Source: Bacillus atrophaeus (GTDB lineage Bacteria > Bacillota > Bacilli > Bacillales > Bacillaceae). Taken from it: a stretch of DNA of 64,000 nt. Every line of letters begins with the position of its first letter. The stretch's first letter is position 1. The stretch is taken from assembly GCF_001584335.1 (NCBI RefSeq), contig NZ_LSBB01000002.1:62001-126000 (forward strand), read 5' to 3'. Positions 18,775-28,092 of the stretch are shown here, in pieces. The notes under the pieces are model-generated. The model saw only the letters and a program-made list of their open reading frames with translations, did no database searches and was not told the origin of the DNA. The position numbers were made by a program, and so were the translations under genes.

Positions 18775-20460
18775 TCAATCCCTTTTTAACAGATACACCC
18801 TGCTTTCAAACGGTTTTAATTCTATGGATGGAAGAGCTTCTCTGCCGCCATCATAGTTGCTGAGAAGGAGCTGTGCCATTTCCCGTTCCAGCTCGTCCGG
18901 CCATTGGAATATGGCTTCTTTGTCAGAGAAATTGTTAATGACCAACAGCTGCCGGGTGTCTGTCTGCCTGATATATACAAACAGCTGCGGATCTTCCGGC
19001 AGAAGCAAGTCATAGCTGCCTTTCATAAGGTCCGCGTACTGTTTTCGCAAGCTGATCAGCTTTTTGTAATAGGATAGGATGGAATCGGGATCAGCCAGTG
19101 CTTCGGCGGCATTGATGGATGTATAGTTAGGATTCACTTTCAGCCACGGTGTGCCGTCCGTAAAGCCCGCATGCTTCCCGTCATTCCACTGCATCGGCGT
19201 CCGGGCGTGGTCGCGGCTTTTTGCCAAAATGGATGTCATCACCTCTTTTGGATCATAGCCTTTTTCATACACGCGTTTATGATACATATTGACCGTTTGA
19301 ATATCTTTATAGTCTTCAATCCGGGTAAACGGCGCATTCGTCATCCCGAGCTCTTCTCCCTGATAAATATACGGCGTTCCTTTCATCAAATAGAGCACGG
19401 AGGCAAGCATCTTCGCGGATTCTTTGCGGTATTTTCCCTCATCGCCAAACCGGGAGACAATTCGCGGCTGGTCATGGTTGCACCAAAACAGCGTGTTCCA
19501 GCCCTTGTTCTCAAGTTTCTTTTGCCATTTTGTTAAGACAGATTTCAAATCAGAAAGCTCAAGGGGCTTGAGATCCCAATGTTCCTTGCCCGGCTGCTGG
19601 TCAAGCTCCATATGCTGAAAATGAAAGATCATATTCAATTCATGCTCATCAGTTCCCGTGTATGTTAAACCTTCCTCGGGTGTCACGGTTCCTGCCTCTC
19701 CGACAGACATTACATCATATTGAGAAAATACCTCTTCGGTCATTTCTGTCAGGTAATCGTGAATCCGCCTGCCGTTTGGCTGAAAGGGCTTCGATTCAGC
19801 CTTGCCCTGGACGTAATCCTCGTATGACGGAAGATATTCTTTTTTAGATATGAGGTGAAGCTGATCAATTCGCAGGCCGTCCACCCCTTTATCAAGCCAG
19901 AATCTCATCATTTCATACACAGCCTGACGTACGTCTTCGTTTTCCCAGTTCAAATCCGCCTGTTTCACTGCGTTCATATGCAGATAATACTCACCCGTGT
20001 GCTCCTCGTACTGCCAGACTGACTGTCCATAATCAGACTGCCAATCTGTCGGCGGCCCATGTTTTGTGCCCGGGCGCCAAAAATAGAAGCTGCGGTATTT
20101 GCTCGTTTTGTCTAGTTCCGCCTCTTTAAACCACGCGTGCTCAGTAGACGTATGATTTAACACAAAATCCATCACAAGCTTTAAGCCCCGCTTATGTACC
20201 TCTTCCAGAAGCTCATGAAAATCTTCCATTGTCCCATACGATTCCATCACCGTTTTATGGTCCGTGACATCATATCCGTAATCCACGTTCGGAGAAGGAT
20301 AGATCGGGCAAATCCAAATGACATCAGCACCTAGCTGTTTGATATAATCGAGCCGGGAAATAATCCCCTGCAAATCTCCGATTCCGTCACCGTTACTATC
20401 TTGAAAGCTTCTCGGATACACTTGATAAACGACAGAGTCCTTCCACCAATCCTTCTTCAT
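18775..20460 (-). CDS. ycdG: GH13 alpha-glucosidase (oligo-1,6-glucosidase/trehalose-6-P hydrolase-like) YcdG
   Basis: 561-aa cytoplasmic glycoside hydrolase family 13 enzyme, same length as B. subtilis YcdG. The conserved regions are present: DFVLNHTS (about 98-105), GLRIDQLHLIS with the catalytic nucleophile Asp near 199, SVGEAGTV with the acid/base Glu near 255, and FWCNHDQPR with the transition-state Asp near 329. Note Gln-Leu after the nucleophile, where oligo-1,6-glucosidases usually have Val-Ile. Likely splits short alpha-glucosides; exact substrate unproven. Follows ycdF after a terminator. Confidence 0.9.
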   Translation of the reverse strand: MKKDWWKDSVVYQVYPRSFQDSNGDGIGDLQGIISRLDYIKQLGADVIWICPIYPSPNVDYGYDVTDHKTVMESYGTMEDFHELLEEVHKRGLKLVMDFVLNHTSTEHAWFKEAELDKTSKYRSFYFWRPGTKHGPPTDWQSDYGQSVWQYEEHTGEYYLHMNAVKQADLNWENEDVRQAVYEMMRFWLDKGVDGLRIDQLHLISKKEYLPSYEDYVQGKAESKPFQPNGRRIHDYLTEMTEEVFSQYDVMSVGEAGTVTPEEGLTYTGTDEHELNMIFHFQHMELDQQPGKEHWDLKPLELSDLKSVLTKWQKKLENKGWNTLFWCNHDQPRIVSRFGDEGKYRKESAKMLASVLYLMKGTPYIYQGEELGMTNAPFTRIEDYKDIQTVNMYHKRVYEKGYDPKEVMTSILAKSRDHARTPMQWNDGKHAGFTDGTPWLKVNPNYTSINAAEALADPDSILSYYKKLISLRKQYADLMKGSYDLLLPEDPQLFVYIRQTDTRQLLVINNFSDKEAIFQWPDELEREMAQLLLSNYDGGREALPSIELKPFESRVYLLKRD

Positions 20461-20513
20461 GTCAGCATCCCCCTGTTTTTTTATTGTTTATTTCCTTATT
20501 TTGAAAGAAATCA

Positions 20514-20543
20514 AACAAAAAAGAGAAGGCTTCCCTTCTCTTT
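20514..20543 (-). terminator. Terminator after ycdF
   Basis: Minus strand AGAGAAGG, GAAG loop, CCTTCTCT followed by TTTTTTG, 12 bases after the ycdF stop. Confidence 0.85.
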
Positions 20544-20555
20544 CTCTCTGTTCTT

Positions 20556-21332
20556 CTATTCCAGCTGAGACGGATACAGCGTCATGCCGCCGTCTACAAA
20601 GAGTGTGGTTCCGGTCACGTAGCTTGCCTCCTCTGATACGAGCCATGCTGCCGCGGCGGCGACTTCTTCGGGTTTGCCGAATGTTTTCATCGGAATTTTT
20701 TTCAGCTGTACTTGTTTATGTTCTTCCTCTTGAAGATCATCGTTTGATTCCGTTGCGATTGTTCCCGGTGCCAGAGCATTGACTCGAATGCCCTTGTCAG
20801 CATAGTTCAGCGCTAACGTTTCTGTCATGAGCTTCATGCCGCCTTTGGACGTGGAATATTGTACATTCAGCGGACGCGGAATTTGCTGATGGACGCTGGA
20901 GATGTTTAATACATTTCCTTTGATGTTGTGCTTCATCATGTGCTTCAGCGCCGCCTTTGCCCCCATAAAGGTTCCTGTTACATTCACATCAATCACCTTT
21001 TGCCAATCTTCCAGACTCATTTCGTGCGGCATTGCTTCAGCGCCGTTAAAACCTGAATTATTCACCATCACATCGAGTGTGCCAAACTGTTGTAAGGCCG
21101 TATCCATCAAAGCCTCAATTCCCGTTTCCGAGGACACATCAGCCTCAACCGCTACAGCTTGGCCGCCGTTTTGCTTGATCGTTTCGATTGTTTCCTCCGC
21201 TCCGCTCGGGTCGCTGTGATAATTCACAACAACGTTCATTTTTTCCTTTCCGAAGCGTTCGGCAATGGCTTTTCCTATTCCTTTTGACGATCCTGTCACG
21301 ATCGCTGTTTTTCCTTGTAAATCTTCATACAT
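20556..21332 (-). CDS. ycdF: Short-chain dehydrogenase, glucose 1-dehydrogenase type, YcdF
   Basis: 258-aa classical SDR. NAD(P)-binding TGSSKGIGKA (13-22), the NNSGFNGA motif where NNAG is usual (about 90-97), catalytic Ser in ISSVHQQ (about 143) and YSTSKGG (Tyr157-Lys161 region). Closely related to glucose dehydrogenases of Bacillus, though function in the cell is untested. Start ATG at 21332 with GGGGG 7 bases upstream. Neighbour of the alpha-glucosidase ycdG, so a role in glucose or glucoside use is a reasonable inference. Confidence 0.9.
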   Translation of the reverse strand: MYEDLQGKTAIVTGSSKGIGKAIAERFGKEKMNVVVNYHSDPSGAEETIETIKQNGGQAVAVEADVSSETGIEALMDTALQQFGTLDVMVNNSGFNGAEAMPHEMSLEDWQKVIDVNVTGTFMGAKAALKHMMKHNIKGNVLNISSVHQQIPRPLNVQYSTSKGGMKLMTETLALNYADKGIRVNALAPGTIATESNDDLQEEEHKQVQLKKIPMKTFGKPEEVAAAAAWLVSEEASYVTGTTLFVDGGMTLYPSQLE

Positions 21333-21403
21333 GTTTTTCTGCCCCCTTAGACTCTGTTTCGATTACTGACAAAATACCCGTTTTGCCGTCTAAGAAAACA
21401 GGA

Positions 21404-21447
21404 CAAAAAAAGAGCGCGGAAAAACCGGGGTTTCTCCGCACTCTTTA
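21404..21447 (-). terminator. Terminator after rapJ
   Basis: Minus strand AAAGAGtGCGGAgAAACC pairs with GGTTTtTCCGCgCTCTTT and ends in a T run; it begins inside the last codons of rapJ. Confidence 0.9.
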
Positions 21448-22572
21448 TACATTGTAACAGTCACTGCTCTGCAAGCGTTTTTTAATATTTGCAAGCTTGC
21501 GGTAAAAATAAGCCGCTGACTGATAATTTTCCTTTTTATTGAAGTAATCAGCTGCATCAAGCACTAATTCCTCAGTATCTGCTAAAAGCTGTTTCGATTC
21601 CAGTTTATCAAAAAGTGCATCAAGCACTGCCTGATCACCTTTTTCGAGATAAAGCTCATTCAGAAGACGGAATTTCGTCTCGTAAATGTCATCGCTCCAC
21701 TCTGAAGCGCTTTTCATACCGCGGTGATAGGACTCTTTTGCTTTACTGTATTTTTCTTCTTTAAAATAGATATGGGTCAGCGAAAAAATGGCTTGAATGA
21801 CCTGCTGAAAGTTGTGCTCCTCAAAAATGGCGGCCGCTTTTTCAAAATAGCCCGCCGCCTTGGCAAAGTTACCCAAGCTGTACATACAATGCCCTAAATT
21901 ATAATGGGCCGCCGCTATCATATAATCTTCCTCAAGCAGCTGTGCGTGGTGCAACGCGCTTCGAAGGTGTTCCAGCGCCTTCTCGTGATGATAAACATCC
22001 GTCAAGTTCCCCGCGATGACAAATTCGCATTGCACTCTTCTCGTTCCATATAACTCATATTTCGTATAAATATCAAGCGCCTGACTCGCATAACTCATCG
22101 AAAAATACGTTTGCTTCATATGATAATAAACCTCGGCGACTTTAAACAGGAATTCAGCTTTTTCAATATCATCTTCAACGTACTCCAGCTTTTCCTCCGC
22201 CTGCTTATAATGAGAGATCGCCGAAATGAAATTCTTTTGCTTAAATTCATACATTCCGCGGAAATAATAGAAATAATATTCCAATAATCCCGTCAGTTTT
22301 TGCTGATTCATTTCAATGTCGTTCAGCATTTCAGAGAATGGAGGCTGGCTGCCGCTGTCTTTTACAGGCTTCAGTTTGTCCAGCATAATCCGGTGCCGGA
22401 ATTCCATCAAAGAAAAATATAATAGTAAGTCCTGATTTTCTTCCATGTCTTCTAATTCGCGCTCGATCTCTCGCTTTAATTGATCTGATTCGTCTGCTTT
22501 AAACGCGCGAATGAGCTTGTACCATTCGTTTAGTTTTACTGCAACTTCTTCGGATGGAATCTTTGATTTCAT
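21445..22572 (-). CDS. rapJ: Rap-family response-regulator phosphatase/inhibitor, RapJ-like
   Basis: About 375 aa, made of TPR-like helical repeats through residues about 95-370 with an N-terminal helical bundle, as in Rap proteins that dephosphorylate Spo0F or block ComA. Recognisable start: IPSEEVAVKLNEWYKLIRAFK. I chose the second of two adjacent ATGs because GGGGG is 6 bases away; the first (22575) is possible. It stands at the rapJ position between cwlK and ycdF. No phr pheromone gene follows: the next element is a terminator, so any controlling peptide must come from elsewhere. Confidence 0.88.
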   Translation of the reverse strand: MKSKIPSEEVAVKLNEWYKLIRAFKADESDQLKREIERELEDMEENQDLLLYFSLMEFRHRIMLDKLKPVKDSGSQPPFSEMLNDIEMNQQKLTGLLEYYFYYFRGMYEFKQKNFISAISHYKQAEEKLEYVEDDIEKAEFLFKVAEVYYHMKQTYFSMSYASQALDIYTKYELYGTRRVQCEFVIAGNLTDVYHHEKALEHLRSALHHAQLLEEDYMIAAAHYNLGHCMYSLGNFAKAAGYFEKAAAIFEEHNFQQVIQAIFSLTHIYFKEEKYSKAKESYHRGMKSASEWSDDIYETKFRLLNELYLEKGDQAVLDALFDKLESKQLLADTEELVLDAADYFNKKENYQSAAYFYRKLANIKKRLQSSDCYNV

Positions 22573-22692
22573 CATCTGCCCCCTTCCTCCTGCTACTATT
22601 TATGTTATATTTTATCATAGCTATGATTTTTTAGAGAGTGCGAATTACCTGAAACAGAATGTTCAGCACATCCTTAGAAAGAGTGACCCAGC

Positions 22693-23196
22693 ATGAAATT
22701 GTCCGCAAGAATACTGATGATTTTATTCATTCTATTAGCGCTGCATCTAAGTTCGACGTATGTACAGCATGATTGGCTGCCAAAGCAGGCATTAAAGGAC
22801 AGGCCGATCCCGGAAGGCCTGCATCCGATCGTCAAACAAAACACGGAAATTCTAAAGGCGGCGGCTGAGAAAAAAGGCATCTCCATTGTGATCACGGAAG
22901 GATTCAGGTCGATCGAGGAGCAAAACGAATTGTATAAACAAGGACGGTCCAAAAAGGGGAATATTGTTACTTATGCAAAAGGCGGCGAATCCTATCATAA
23001 CTATGGGCTTGCCATTGATTTTGCCCTTCAGCAAAAAAACGGCAGTCTCTTATGGGATATAGAATATGACGGCAACCAAAACGGAACGTCAGATTGGCTG
23101 GAAGTTGTGGCCATTGCCAAAAAACTCGGATTTGAATGGGGCGGCGACTGGAAGCGTTTCAAGGACTACCCTCATCTGCAAATGATTCCTGATTAA
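22693..23196 (+). CDS. cwlK: Peptidoglycan L-alanyl-D-glutamate endopeptidase CwlK
   Basis: 167 aa, equal to B. subtilis CwlK (YcdD). An N-terminal membrane anchor (ARILMILFILLALHLSSTYV) precedes a VanY/peptidase M15-type domain. Zinc site: SYHNYGLAIDFAL (His and Asp, about 98-110) and HLQM near the C-terminus (about 161). The enzyme cuts the stem peptide of the wall. Monocistronic and divergent from rapJ; ribosome binding site is weak (GAAAGAGTG). Confidence 0.93.
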   Translation: MKLSARILMILFILLALHLSSTYVQHDWLPKQALKDRPIPEGLHPIVKQNTEILKAAAEKKGISIVITEGFRSIEEQNELYKQGRSKKGNIVTYAKGGESYHNYGLAIDFALQQKNGSLLWDIEYDGNQNGTSDWLEVVAIAKKLGFEWGGDWKRFKDYPHLQMIPD

Positions 23197-23206
23197 CCAG
23201 GCGGAA

Positions 23207-24571
23207 CTAGAGCCGTTTCTTTCGCCTTTTGTGTGCGTCAATATATGATGGGTACACCGGGGTATATACGAGCTTATAATCATACTCACTGTGAGGGGAA
23301 AAATCGGGCTGCCACTCCAGCTTCAAATCGAATGCGGACAAAAATGCTGCTCTGGCTTCTTCAGCAGGCACGTCCGGCCGATGCTTGATTTTTTCCAATA
23401 CTTCCGGGTCAATGTCCGGTGCCATATACGCGTCAACGTGTCCAGTCTCCCGATTGACGATGATGCGGGCCGCTCCAAAACGTAAAGGGACATCTTTATA
23501 CCAAACCGAAAAATGGTTTCGAATCCTGCCTTTCTCGTCTGTTCTGGATGGGTTGACTCTGAAAAACTCCCTTGCTCGCGGAAAAAGCGCATACAAAAAT
23601 TGGAGCGCTATTGTCTCGCATTCTTCCTTCGAATACTTGATGTCGCCCTGTTGTTTTACAAATGAAATAAAGGCAGTTATATTCCCTGTTTTTTTATCCG
23701 TTTTCATTTTCATCGTGTTTTGGTTGCGGCTTTCAAAGTAGCTTCCAATGCTTAAATCCTTCCGCTCCGGTGCTTCTCCTTTGCGCCATGTGGTACCGTA
23801 TACGTCCCCAAAGTCCCGTTCACCGACTTTTTTCATGTCATTGGTAAAACCCATCATCTGATAGATATCAGGTTCTTGCCCGCTTTTCTCCAAAAGAGGC
23901 AAGGGCGCTCCTTGTTCCGTCCTTTCATCGGAGAGATTCTGGTCCGGGACAATTGCACTTACATCGGCTGGATAGCTGTAGCCGGGCATAATCGGTTCAT
24001 ATACAAGACGAGGCGCCTTTTCATTATCGATGACATCATACACCAGCTTGAAAGACAGCGTATTTACATAATGAGAAATGACCTTCTCTTTCTCCACAAA
24101 CTCTTCGGGAATGTCGGCTCTTCCTTTTCCTCCGTAGTATAAAAAGTTGACGACGCGTCCGCTGCGGCTGATATCAATGAGAAAGCCTGAATTGGGGAGA
24201 GGCAGCTCCAGCACTTTTTTTATATAAATAAAACGGACATGATGTTTCCGTTCTTCCTTTGCTTGAAAATGAAAATACATAAAAGTATCCGGATGATGGC
24301 CGGCGGCAAATTGAAGAGCCGTCAGCTTCAGCTCAGCGTCCGAAAGCCTCTTATCCGGCATGGGAGAGGCGGTAGTTGAGTATCTGAGCAAAGAACCGTC
24401 CATCCCCAGCTCGACCGTAATTTTCTTTCCTGTATGTTCGGGGTCTCTCCAAATAAAATAGGCTTTAGCCTTCTTTTTTTGCCTTTCGTCATAATCTTCT
24501 ATTTCAAGTTCGTAATGGGGCGGCACATCTCCGATCTCCATCGCCTTCTTTTTCAGCTGTTCTTTTACCAA
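23207..24571 (-). CDS. ycdC: YcdC, YcdB/YcdC-domain protein of unknown function
   Basis: 454 aa from a TTG at 24571, placed 9 bases after AAAGG; an ATG three codons upstream abuts that sequence too closely. Two copies of a YcdB/YcdC (PepSY-like, DUF4901) domain fill the protein; both end with a motif of the form PLRFG..RI.VNR.TG, seen at about 385-405. No signal peptide, so it seems cytoplasmic. Paralog of ycdB (25.2 kb). Convergent with cwlK, with only 10 bases between the stops. Function unknown. Confidence 0.85.
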   Translation of the reverse strand: MVKEQLKKKAMEIGDVPPHYELEIEDYDERQKKKAKAYFIWRDPEHTGKKITVELGMDGSLLRYSTTASPMPDKRLSDAELKLTALQFAAGHHPDTFMYFHFQAKEERKHHVRFIYIKKVLELPLPNSGFLIDISRSGRVVNFLYYGGKGRADIPEEFVEKEKVISHYVNTLSFKLVYDVIDNEKAPRLVYEPIMPGYSYPADVSAIVPDQNLSDERTEQGAPLPLLEKSGQEPDIYQMMGFTNDMKKVGERDFGDVYGTTWRKGEAPERKDLSIGSYFESRNQNTMKMKTDKKTGNITAFISFVKQQGDIKYSKEECETIALQFLYALFPRAREFFRVNPSRTDEKGRIRNHFSVWYKDVPLRFGAARIIVNRETGHVDAYMAPDIDPEVLEKIKHRPDVPAEEARAAFLSAFDLKLEWQPDFSPHSEYDYKLVYTPVYPSYIDAHKRRKKRL

Positions 24572-24621
24572 TGAAGTCATCCTTTCACAAAAGAGTTTAC
24601 GGCAAAGAGAACCGAATTTTA

Positions 24622-24664
24622 TTATATAAAAAGACCTTTCTTCTTTACAGTGAAGAAAGGTCCC
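24622..24664 (-). terminator. Terminator after the perR-like gene
   Basis: Minus strand GACCTTTCTTC, loop ACTGTAAA, GAAGAAAGGTC then TTTTTATA. It separates the regulator from ycdC. Confidence 0.9.
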
Positions 24665-24709
24665 TTTCTCTTGTTAAATTTTTTGCCATGCGAAGAAATG
24701 AGATATGGT

Positions 24710-25147
24710 TTACTGCCTGTCCTTCTCTTTCCTGTGACAATCTTCACATAATCCGTAAAACTCCAGACGGTGATGCATGACTTTAAACCCTGTCATTTGC
24801 GCGGCAAATACCTCAACCTCATCCAAGTAAGGATAATGAAAATCAACGATCTTTCCGCACGTTTCACATATGACGTGATAATGCTCGTCTTCGGCTAAAT
24901 CAAAACGGACAAGCTCTCCAAAGCCCATCTCCCTTATCAGGCCTTCTTTTTTGAAATAGCGGAGTGTATTATACACGGTTGCTGTACTGACTGCCGGAAA
25001 TTCAGCCTTCAGTGATTGATAGATGTCATCCGCGGTCGGGTGATGTCTTTTTACCGATAAATCGTGATAGATTGCGAGTCTCTGGGGCGTAATCCGTATT
25101 CCTTTCGCTTTTAATTGCTCTAAAGCTTCCTGTTTCAGCTCAGACAT
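24710..25147 (-). CDS. PerR-like Fur-family regulator
   Basis: 145-aa Fur-family repressor most like PerR. Aligned by eye, every regulatory metal ligand of B. subtilis PerR is kept: His36, Asp83, His89, His91, Asp102 (PerR His37, Asp85, His91, His93, Asp104), as are the four structural-zinc cysteines 94, 97, 134 and 137. The winged-helix part includes RITPQRLAIYHDL and STATVYNTLRYF. The rest is clearly diverged from PerR, and perR itself lies elsewhere in B. subtilis, so this is probably a paralog. Inserted between ycdB and ycdC. Confidence 0.85.
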   Translation of the reverse strand: MSELKQEALEQLKAKGIRITPQRLAIYHDLSVKRHHPTADDIYQSLKAEFPAVSTATVYNTLRYFKKEGLIREMGFGELVRFDLAEDEHYHVICETCGKIVDFHYPYLDEVEVFAAQMTGFKVMHHRLEFYGLCEDCHRKEKDRQ

Positions 25148-25230
25148 CTTCTAACACCTCTTTTTTACATCAACTGCTCTTTGCCCGATTTGATGTGATA
25201 CGTTCATCGCAGGCATCAAGTCAGGGTTTT

Positions 25231-26616
25231 TCAGATGAGACTTCTTATAACCTTTCCGTTATGAGCTTCAATAAAGCTCGGAAAAACCGGCTGATACACA
25301 AGCTGGTAGCTCATGCTGGCATCATCGCCGTATTGCTTATCCCAAGCCAGCTTCACCTTGAGTGCGTCGAGAAAAATGGATCTGGCCTTTTCTATTGAAA
25401 CCGAGGGAACGGAGTCTATGGATTGTAATGTTTCAGGGTCAATATCCGGCGCCATATATGTAGTGACTTGACCCGTTGTACGGTTCACGCAGATCCTTGT
25501 ATAACCGAACCTCAGCGGGACACCGTTGCAGACTGCTTCAAATGTAAACCCGACTATCGTTTCCGCATCCTCCGTTTCATCATATTTTAATTGAAAAAAT
25601 CGGTCAGCATTGGGAAATAGGGTGAACAGAAACCGGAGTGCCCTTTTCTCACATTCCGCACGGGACAAATGGAACGGCCCTTTTTTGTCCATAAAAGACA
25701 TGACTCCGGCCAGTTTTCCGGTTTCTTTGTGACGGATCATTTTCATTACCTTTTCCGTCCCCCCTTCAAACCAGCTTTTCATGCTTTTGTCTTTTGGCTC
25801 CGGAGCGGGGCCCTCGCGCCAAACTTCGCCGATCGTTCCGTCCCCCATATCTGCTTCCCGTACTTTTGTTAAACCATCATGCCAACCGATCATGCTATTG
25901 ATATCAGCTTTTTCCGTAACACCCTCGAAAAGGGGCAGCGGAAAGCTTTCTGATTCAGTTTCTCCGTCCTCACATTCCGTTGGACATTCTGATAAATCAG
26001 CGGGTAACGGACTCAAATAAGACTCGTATACCAAATGAGGATTATCATCTCCAGACTCATATACCGAGCTATGAAGAACGGTAAACATGAGTTTGAAATC
26101 AATATTCTTCACATAATGGGCCAGAGCCGTTTGTTCATCCGCAATGTGTTCCGGCTTGACAAGAGCCTCCGCGTGCCCGCAGTAGCGGAAATTGACTATC
26201 TCCCCCGCCAAGGATACATCCGCGTACCATCCAGTCATGGGAATCGGAAGTCCGTCCGCCATCTGAATATAGGAAAATCTTACTTTTCCATCTTCTTCCT
26301 CAGCTTGTTCTTGCAGCACAAATTGCGACGAAGCTCCAGGATAATGGGTTTCTGTAAAATGAAGCATTCTTTCAAACAAAAGCTCATCAGACAGCGTATC
26401 CTCTTCTGGATCGGCGACATAGCGGCCAAGCGCTTCAAGCTGACCATCCATGCCAAGTTCAACGAAGACAGCTTCGTCTTCATCATCAGGATTACCCCAC
26501 CAAAAATAAGCCCTTTTTTCTTCAGCGTCTTCTCCATAATCTTCAATGTTCAGCTGGAAATGTTTCGGTACATTTCCGATCTGCCGGGCTCTTTCTTTTA
26601 ACTCCTCGTTCTCCAA
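25231..26616 (-). CDS. ycdB: YcdB, YcdB/YcdC-domain protein of unknown function
   Basis: 461 aa from a TTG at 26616, 6 bases after AAAGGAAG; an ATG six codons earlier overlaps that ribosome binding site. Same two-domain plan as YcdC, with matching starts (ELKERARQIGNVPKHFQLNIEDYGE against QLKKKAMEIGDVPPHYELEIEDYDE) and ends (VPLRFGYTRICVNRTTGQVTTYMAPDIDPE against VPLRFGAARIIVNRETGHVDAYMAPDIDPE, given here as description of similarity). Confidence 0.85.
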   Translation of the reverse strand: MENEELKERARQIGNVPKHFQLNIEDYGEDAEEKRAYFWWGNPDDEDEAVFVELGMDGQLEALGRYVADPEEDTLSDELLFERMLHFTETHYPGASSQFVLQEQAEEEDGKVRFSYIQMADGLPIPMTGWYADVSLAGEIVNFRYCGHAEALVKPEHIADEQTALAHYVKNIDFKLMFTVLHSSVYESGDDNPHLVYESYLSPLPADLSECPTECEDGETESESFPLPLFEGVTEKADINSMIGWHDGLTKVREADMGDGTIGEVWREGPAPEPKDKSMKSWFEGGTEKVMKMIRHKETGKLAGVMSFMDKKGPFHLSRAECEKRALRFLFTLFPNADRFFQLKYDETEDAETIVGFTFEAVCNGVPLRFGYTRICVNRTTGQVTTYMAPDIDPETLQSIDSVPSVSIEKARSIFLDALKVKLAWDKQYGDDASMSYQLVYQPVFPSFIEAHNGKVIRSLI

Positions 26617-26634
26617 ACGATCACTTCCTTTCAT

Positions 26635-26981
26635 TCATCATTTGCCAAGTCATGAAATACGATCCATTTCAAAATAATCTAAAAGTTCTAGTCTAATACT
26701 CACACGATTTCCAGAATTGGCAGTACATCCAGAACATTTTTCGCCAAAAATAGTAGGATGAACCTATTCAATATAAAAGCTAATAATCTTAAAATTAAAC
26801 ACGTTGTAACAATTTTATAGGTAATCAATCGTGATGGAGGGCTGAATTTTCCAAAACCTGCGGACAAAACCATGAGAAAAGAACTGATTTTTTGCATAAG
26901 TGCCAAAAGCCATTCAAAAAGATCCATTTCTCTAAGACAAAAGCCGCGTCCCATCCGTAAATGAATTGAGGGGGAAATCAA
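26635..26981. other. 347-base region between divergent ycdB and ycdA
   Basis: AT-rich, no convincing gene. It must contain the promoters of both ycdB and ycdA; I could not pick a clear -35/-10 pair for either. A GAGGGGG ribosome binding site for ycdA is at 26968-26974. Confidence 0.6.
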
Positions 26982-28049
26982 ATGTTCAAGAAAAAAACGT
27001 ATGCTGTTTTCCTTATACTGATCCTGACGCTTTTTACAGCAGCTTGTTCAGGAAGTAAAGCGAATGGGGAAAAGAAAAACTCAGATTCTGAGAAGAAATC
27101 AGATACGGCAGAAGTAAAGATTGATAGTACCGAGTACACGCTTCCGCCGCAATATGACAACTCTGCTTCAAATGATCAGCTCGTATTAAAAGTAAACGTT
27201 TCTGTTAAAAACACAGGGAAAGACATTTTATATGTCAACAGCAATGATTTCACCTTATACCAAGGGGACACAAAGTCTTCAGAGTCTACACCCGACGATT
27301 ATAATGAACGCCTCCAAAGCAGTTCTTTGAATCCTGATAAAGCAATCAAAGGCAGCCTGTTCTATGTCGTAGACAAAGGCAAAAAATATGAGCTTGTCTA
27401 TAATCCGCCAAGCAGCGGCAGCGATAAAAAGGAAAAATCGTTAACATTTAAAATTGATGGAAGCAGCAAGAAAATCCTCGCTACCGCCGACCAGCTTCAA
27501 AACCCGGCAAAGGCGCTGTCTGCGTATGTGGATATCCTGTTATTCGGAAAGGATAACAAAGATTTCGAAAAAATTACGGGTGATAACAAAAACAAAGTGG
27601 TAAACGAATTTAACAAAGCGGCAAAGGAAAGCTATGTTTCTGCTTCCGGTCTTTCCAGCCAATACGCAGATGATAAAACACTTGATAAAATACTCGGTGC
27701 CATTACATCAACGTTAAGCGAAAAATCTGCCGTTCAAACGAAGACAAAATCCATCACAGGAGACGAAGCGATTGTGGAAGCCACGATTAAGCCGGTTGAC
27801 GCATCCTCTCTTTCCGACCGTATCAAAGACCGGGTGGAAGACTACTATAGCAAGAACTCTGGTTCAAGCTATGAAGATGCAGTCAAATACGCCCTAAACG
27901 TATATCCGGACGAATTCAAAAAGCTCGGTCCTGCGTCAACTGAAGAAACAGTAGAAGTCAAAATGAAGAAAAACGATATTGACCAATGGCAGCTTGACCA
28001 GAAGGATTACAGAGCATCGGAATTCGCATCAGCTTTCATTAAAGAATAA
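26982..28049 (+). CDS. ycdA: Putative lipoprotein YcdA
   Basis: 355 aa. Lipoprotein signal with lipobox LFTAAC and Cys22, then a lysine/serine/glutamate-rich linker to about residue 45. The mature part contains a DUF4352-type beta-sandwich (VKIDSTEYTLPPQYDN through KGSLFYVVDKGKKYELVYN, about 46-150) and a DUF5105-like C-terminal region (about 165-350). Surface-anchored; function unknown in B. subtilis, where YcdA has been linked to swarming. Followed by a strong terminator shared with yccK. Confidence 0.9.
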   Translation: MFKKKTYAVFLILILTLFTAACSGSKANGEKKNSDSEKKSDTAEVKIDSTEYTLPPQYDNSASNDQLVLKVNVSVKNTGKDILYVNSNDFTLYQGDTKSSESTPDDYNERLQSSSLNPDKAIKGSLFYVVDKGKKYELVYNPPSSGSDKKEKSLTFKIDGSSKKILATADQLQNPAKALSAYVDILLFGKDNKDFEKITGDNKNKVVNEFNKAAKESYVSASGLSSQYADDKTLDKILGAITSTLSEKSAVQTKTKSITGDEAIVEATIKPVDASSLSDRIKDRVEDYYSKNSGSSYEDAVKYALNVYPDEFKKLGPASTEETVEVKMKKNDIDQWQLDQKDYRASEFASAFIKE

Positions 28050-28055
28050 TAAGGT

Positions 28056-28092
28056 AAGAGGAAATAGCAGCCGCTATTTCCTCTTGTTATTT
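28056..28092. terminator. Bidirectional terminator between ycdA and yccK
   Basis: Perfect 13-bp stem AAGAGGAAATAGC / GCTATTTCCTCTT with a 4-base loop, T-rich on both sides. Confidence 0.9.

Noticed and set aside
23207-26616. ycdB and ycdC as a broken single gene
   Set aside because: Each has its own ribosome binding site, start and full two-domain length; they are paralogs separated by an intact regulator gene.
26700-26981. 93-codon minus-strand frame with hydrophobic stretches
   Set aside because: Covers the ycdA ribosome binding site and upstream region, no ribosome binding site of its own, no family I can recognise.
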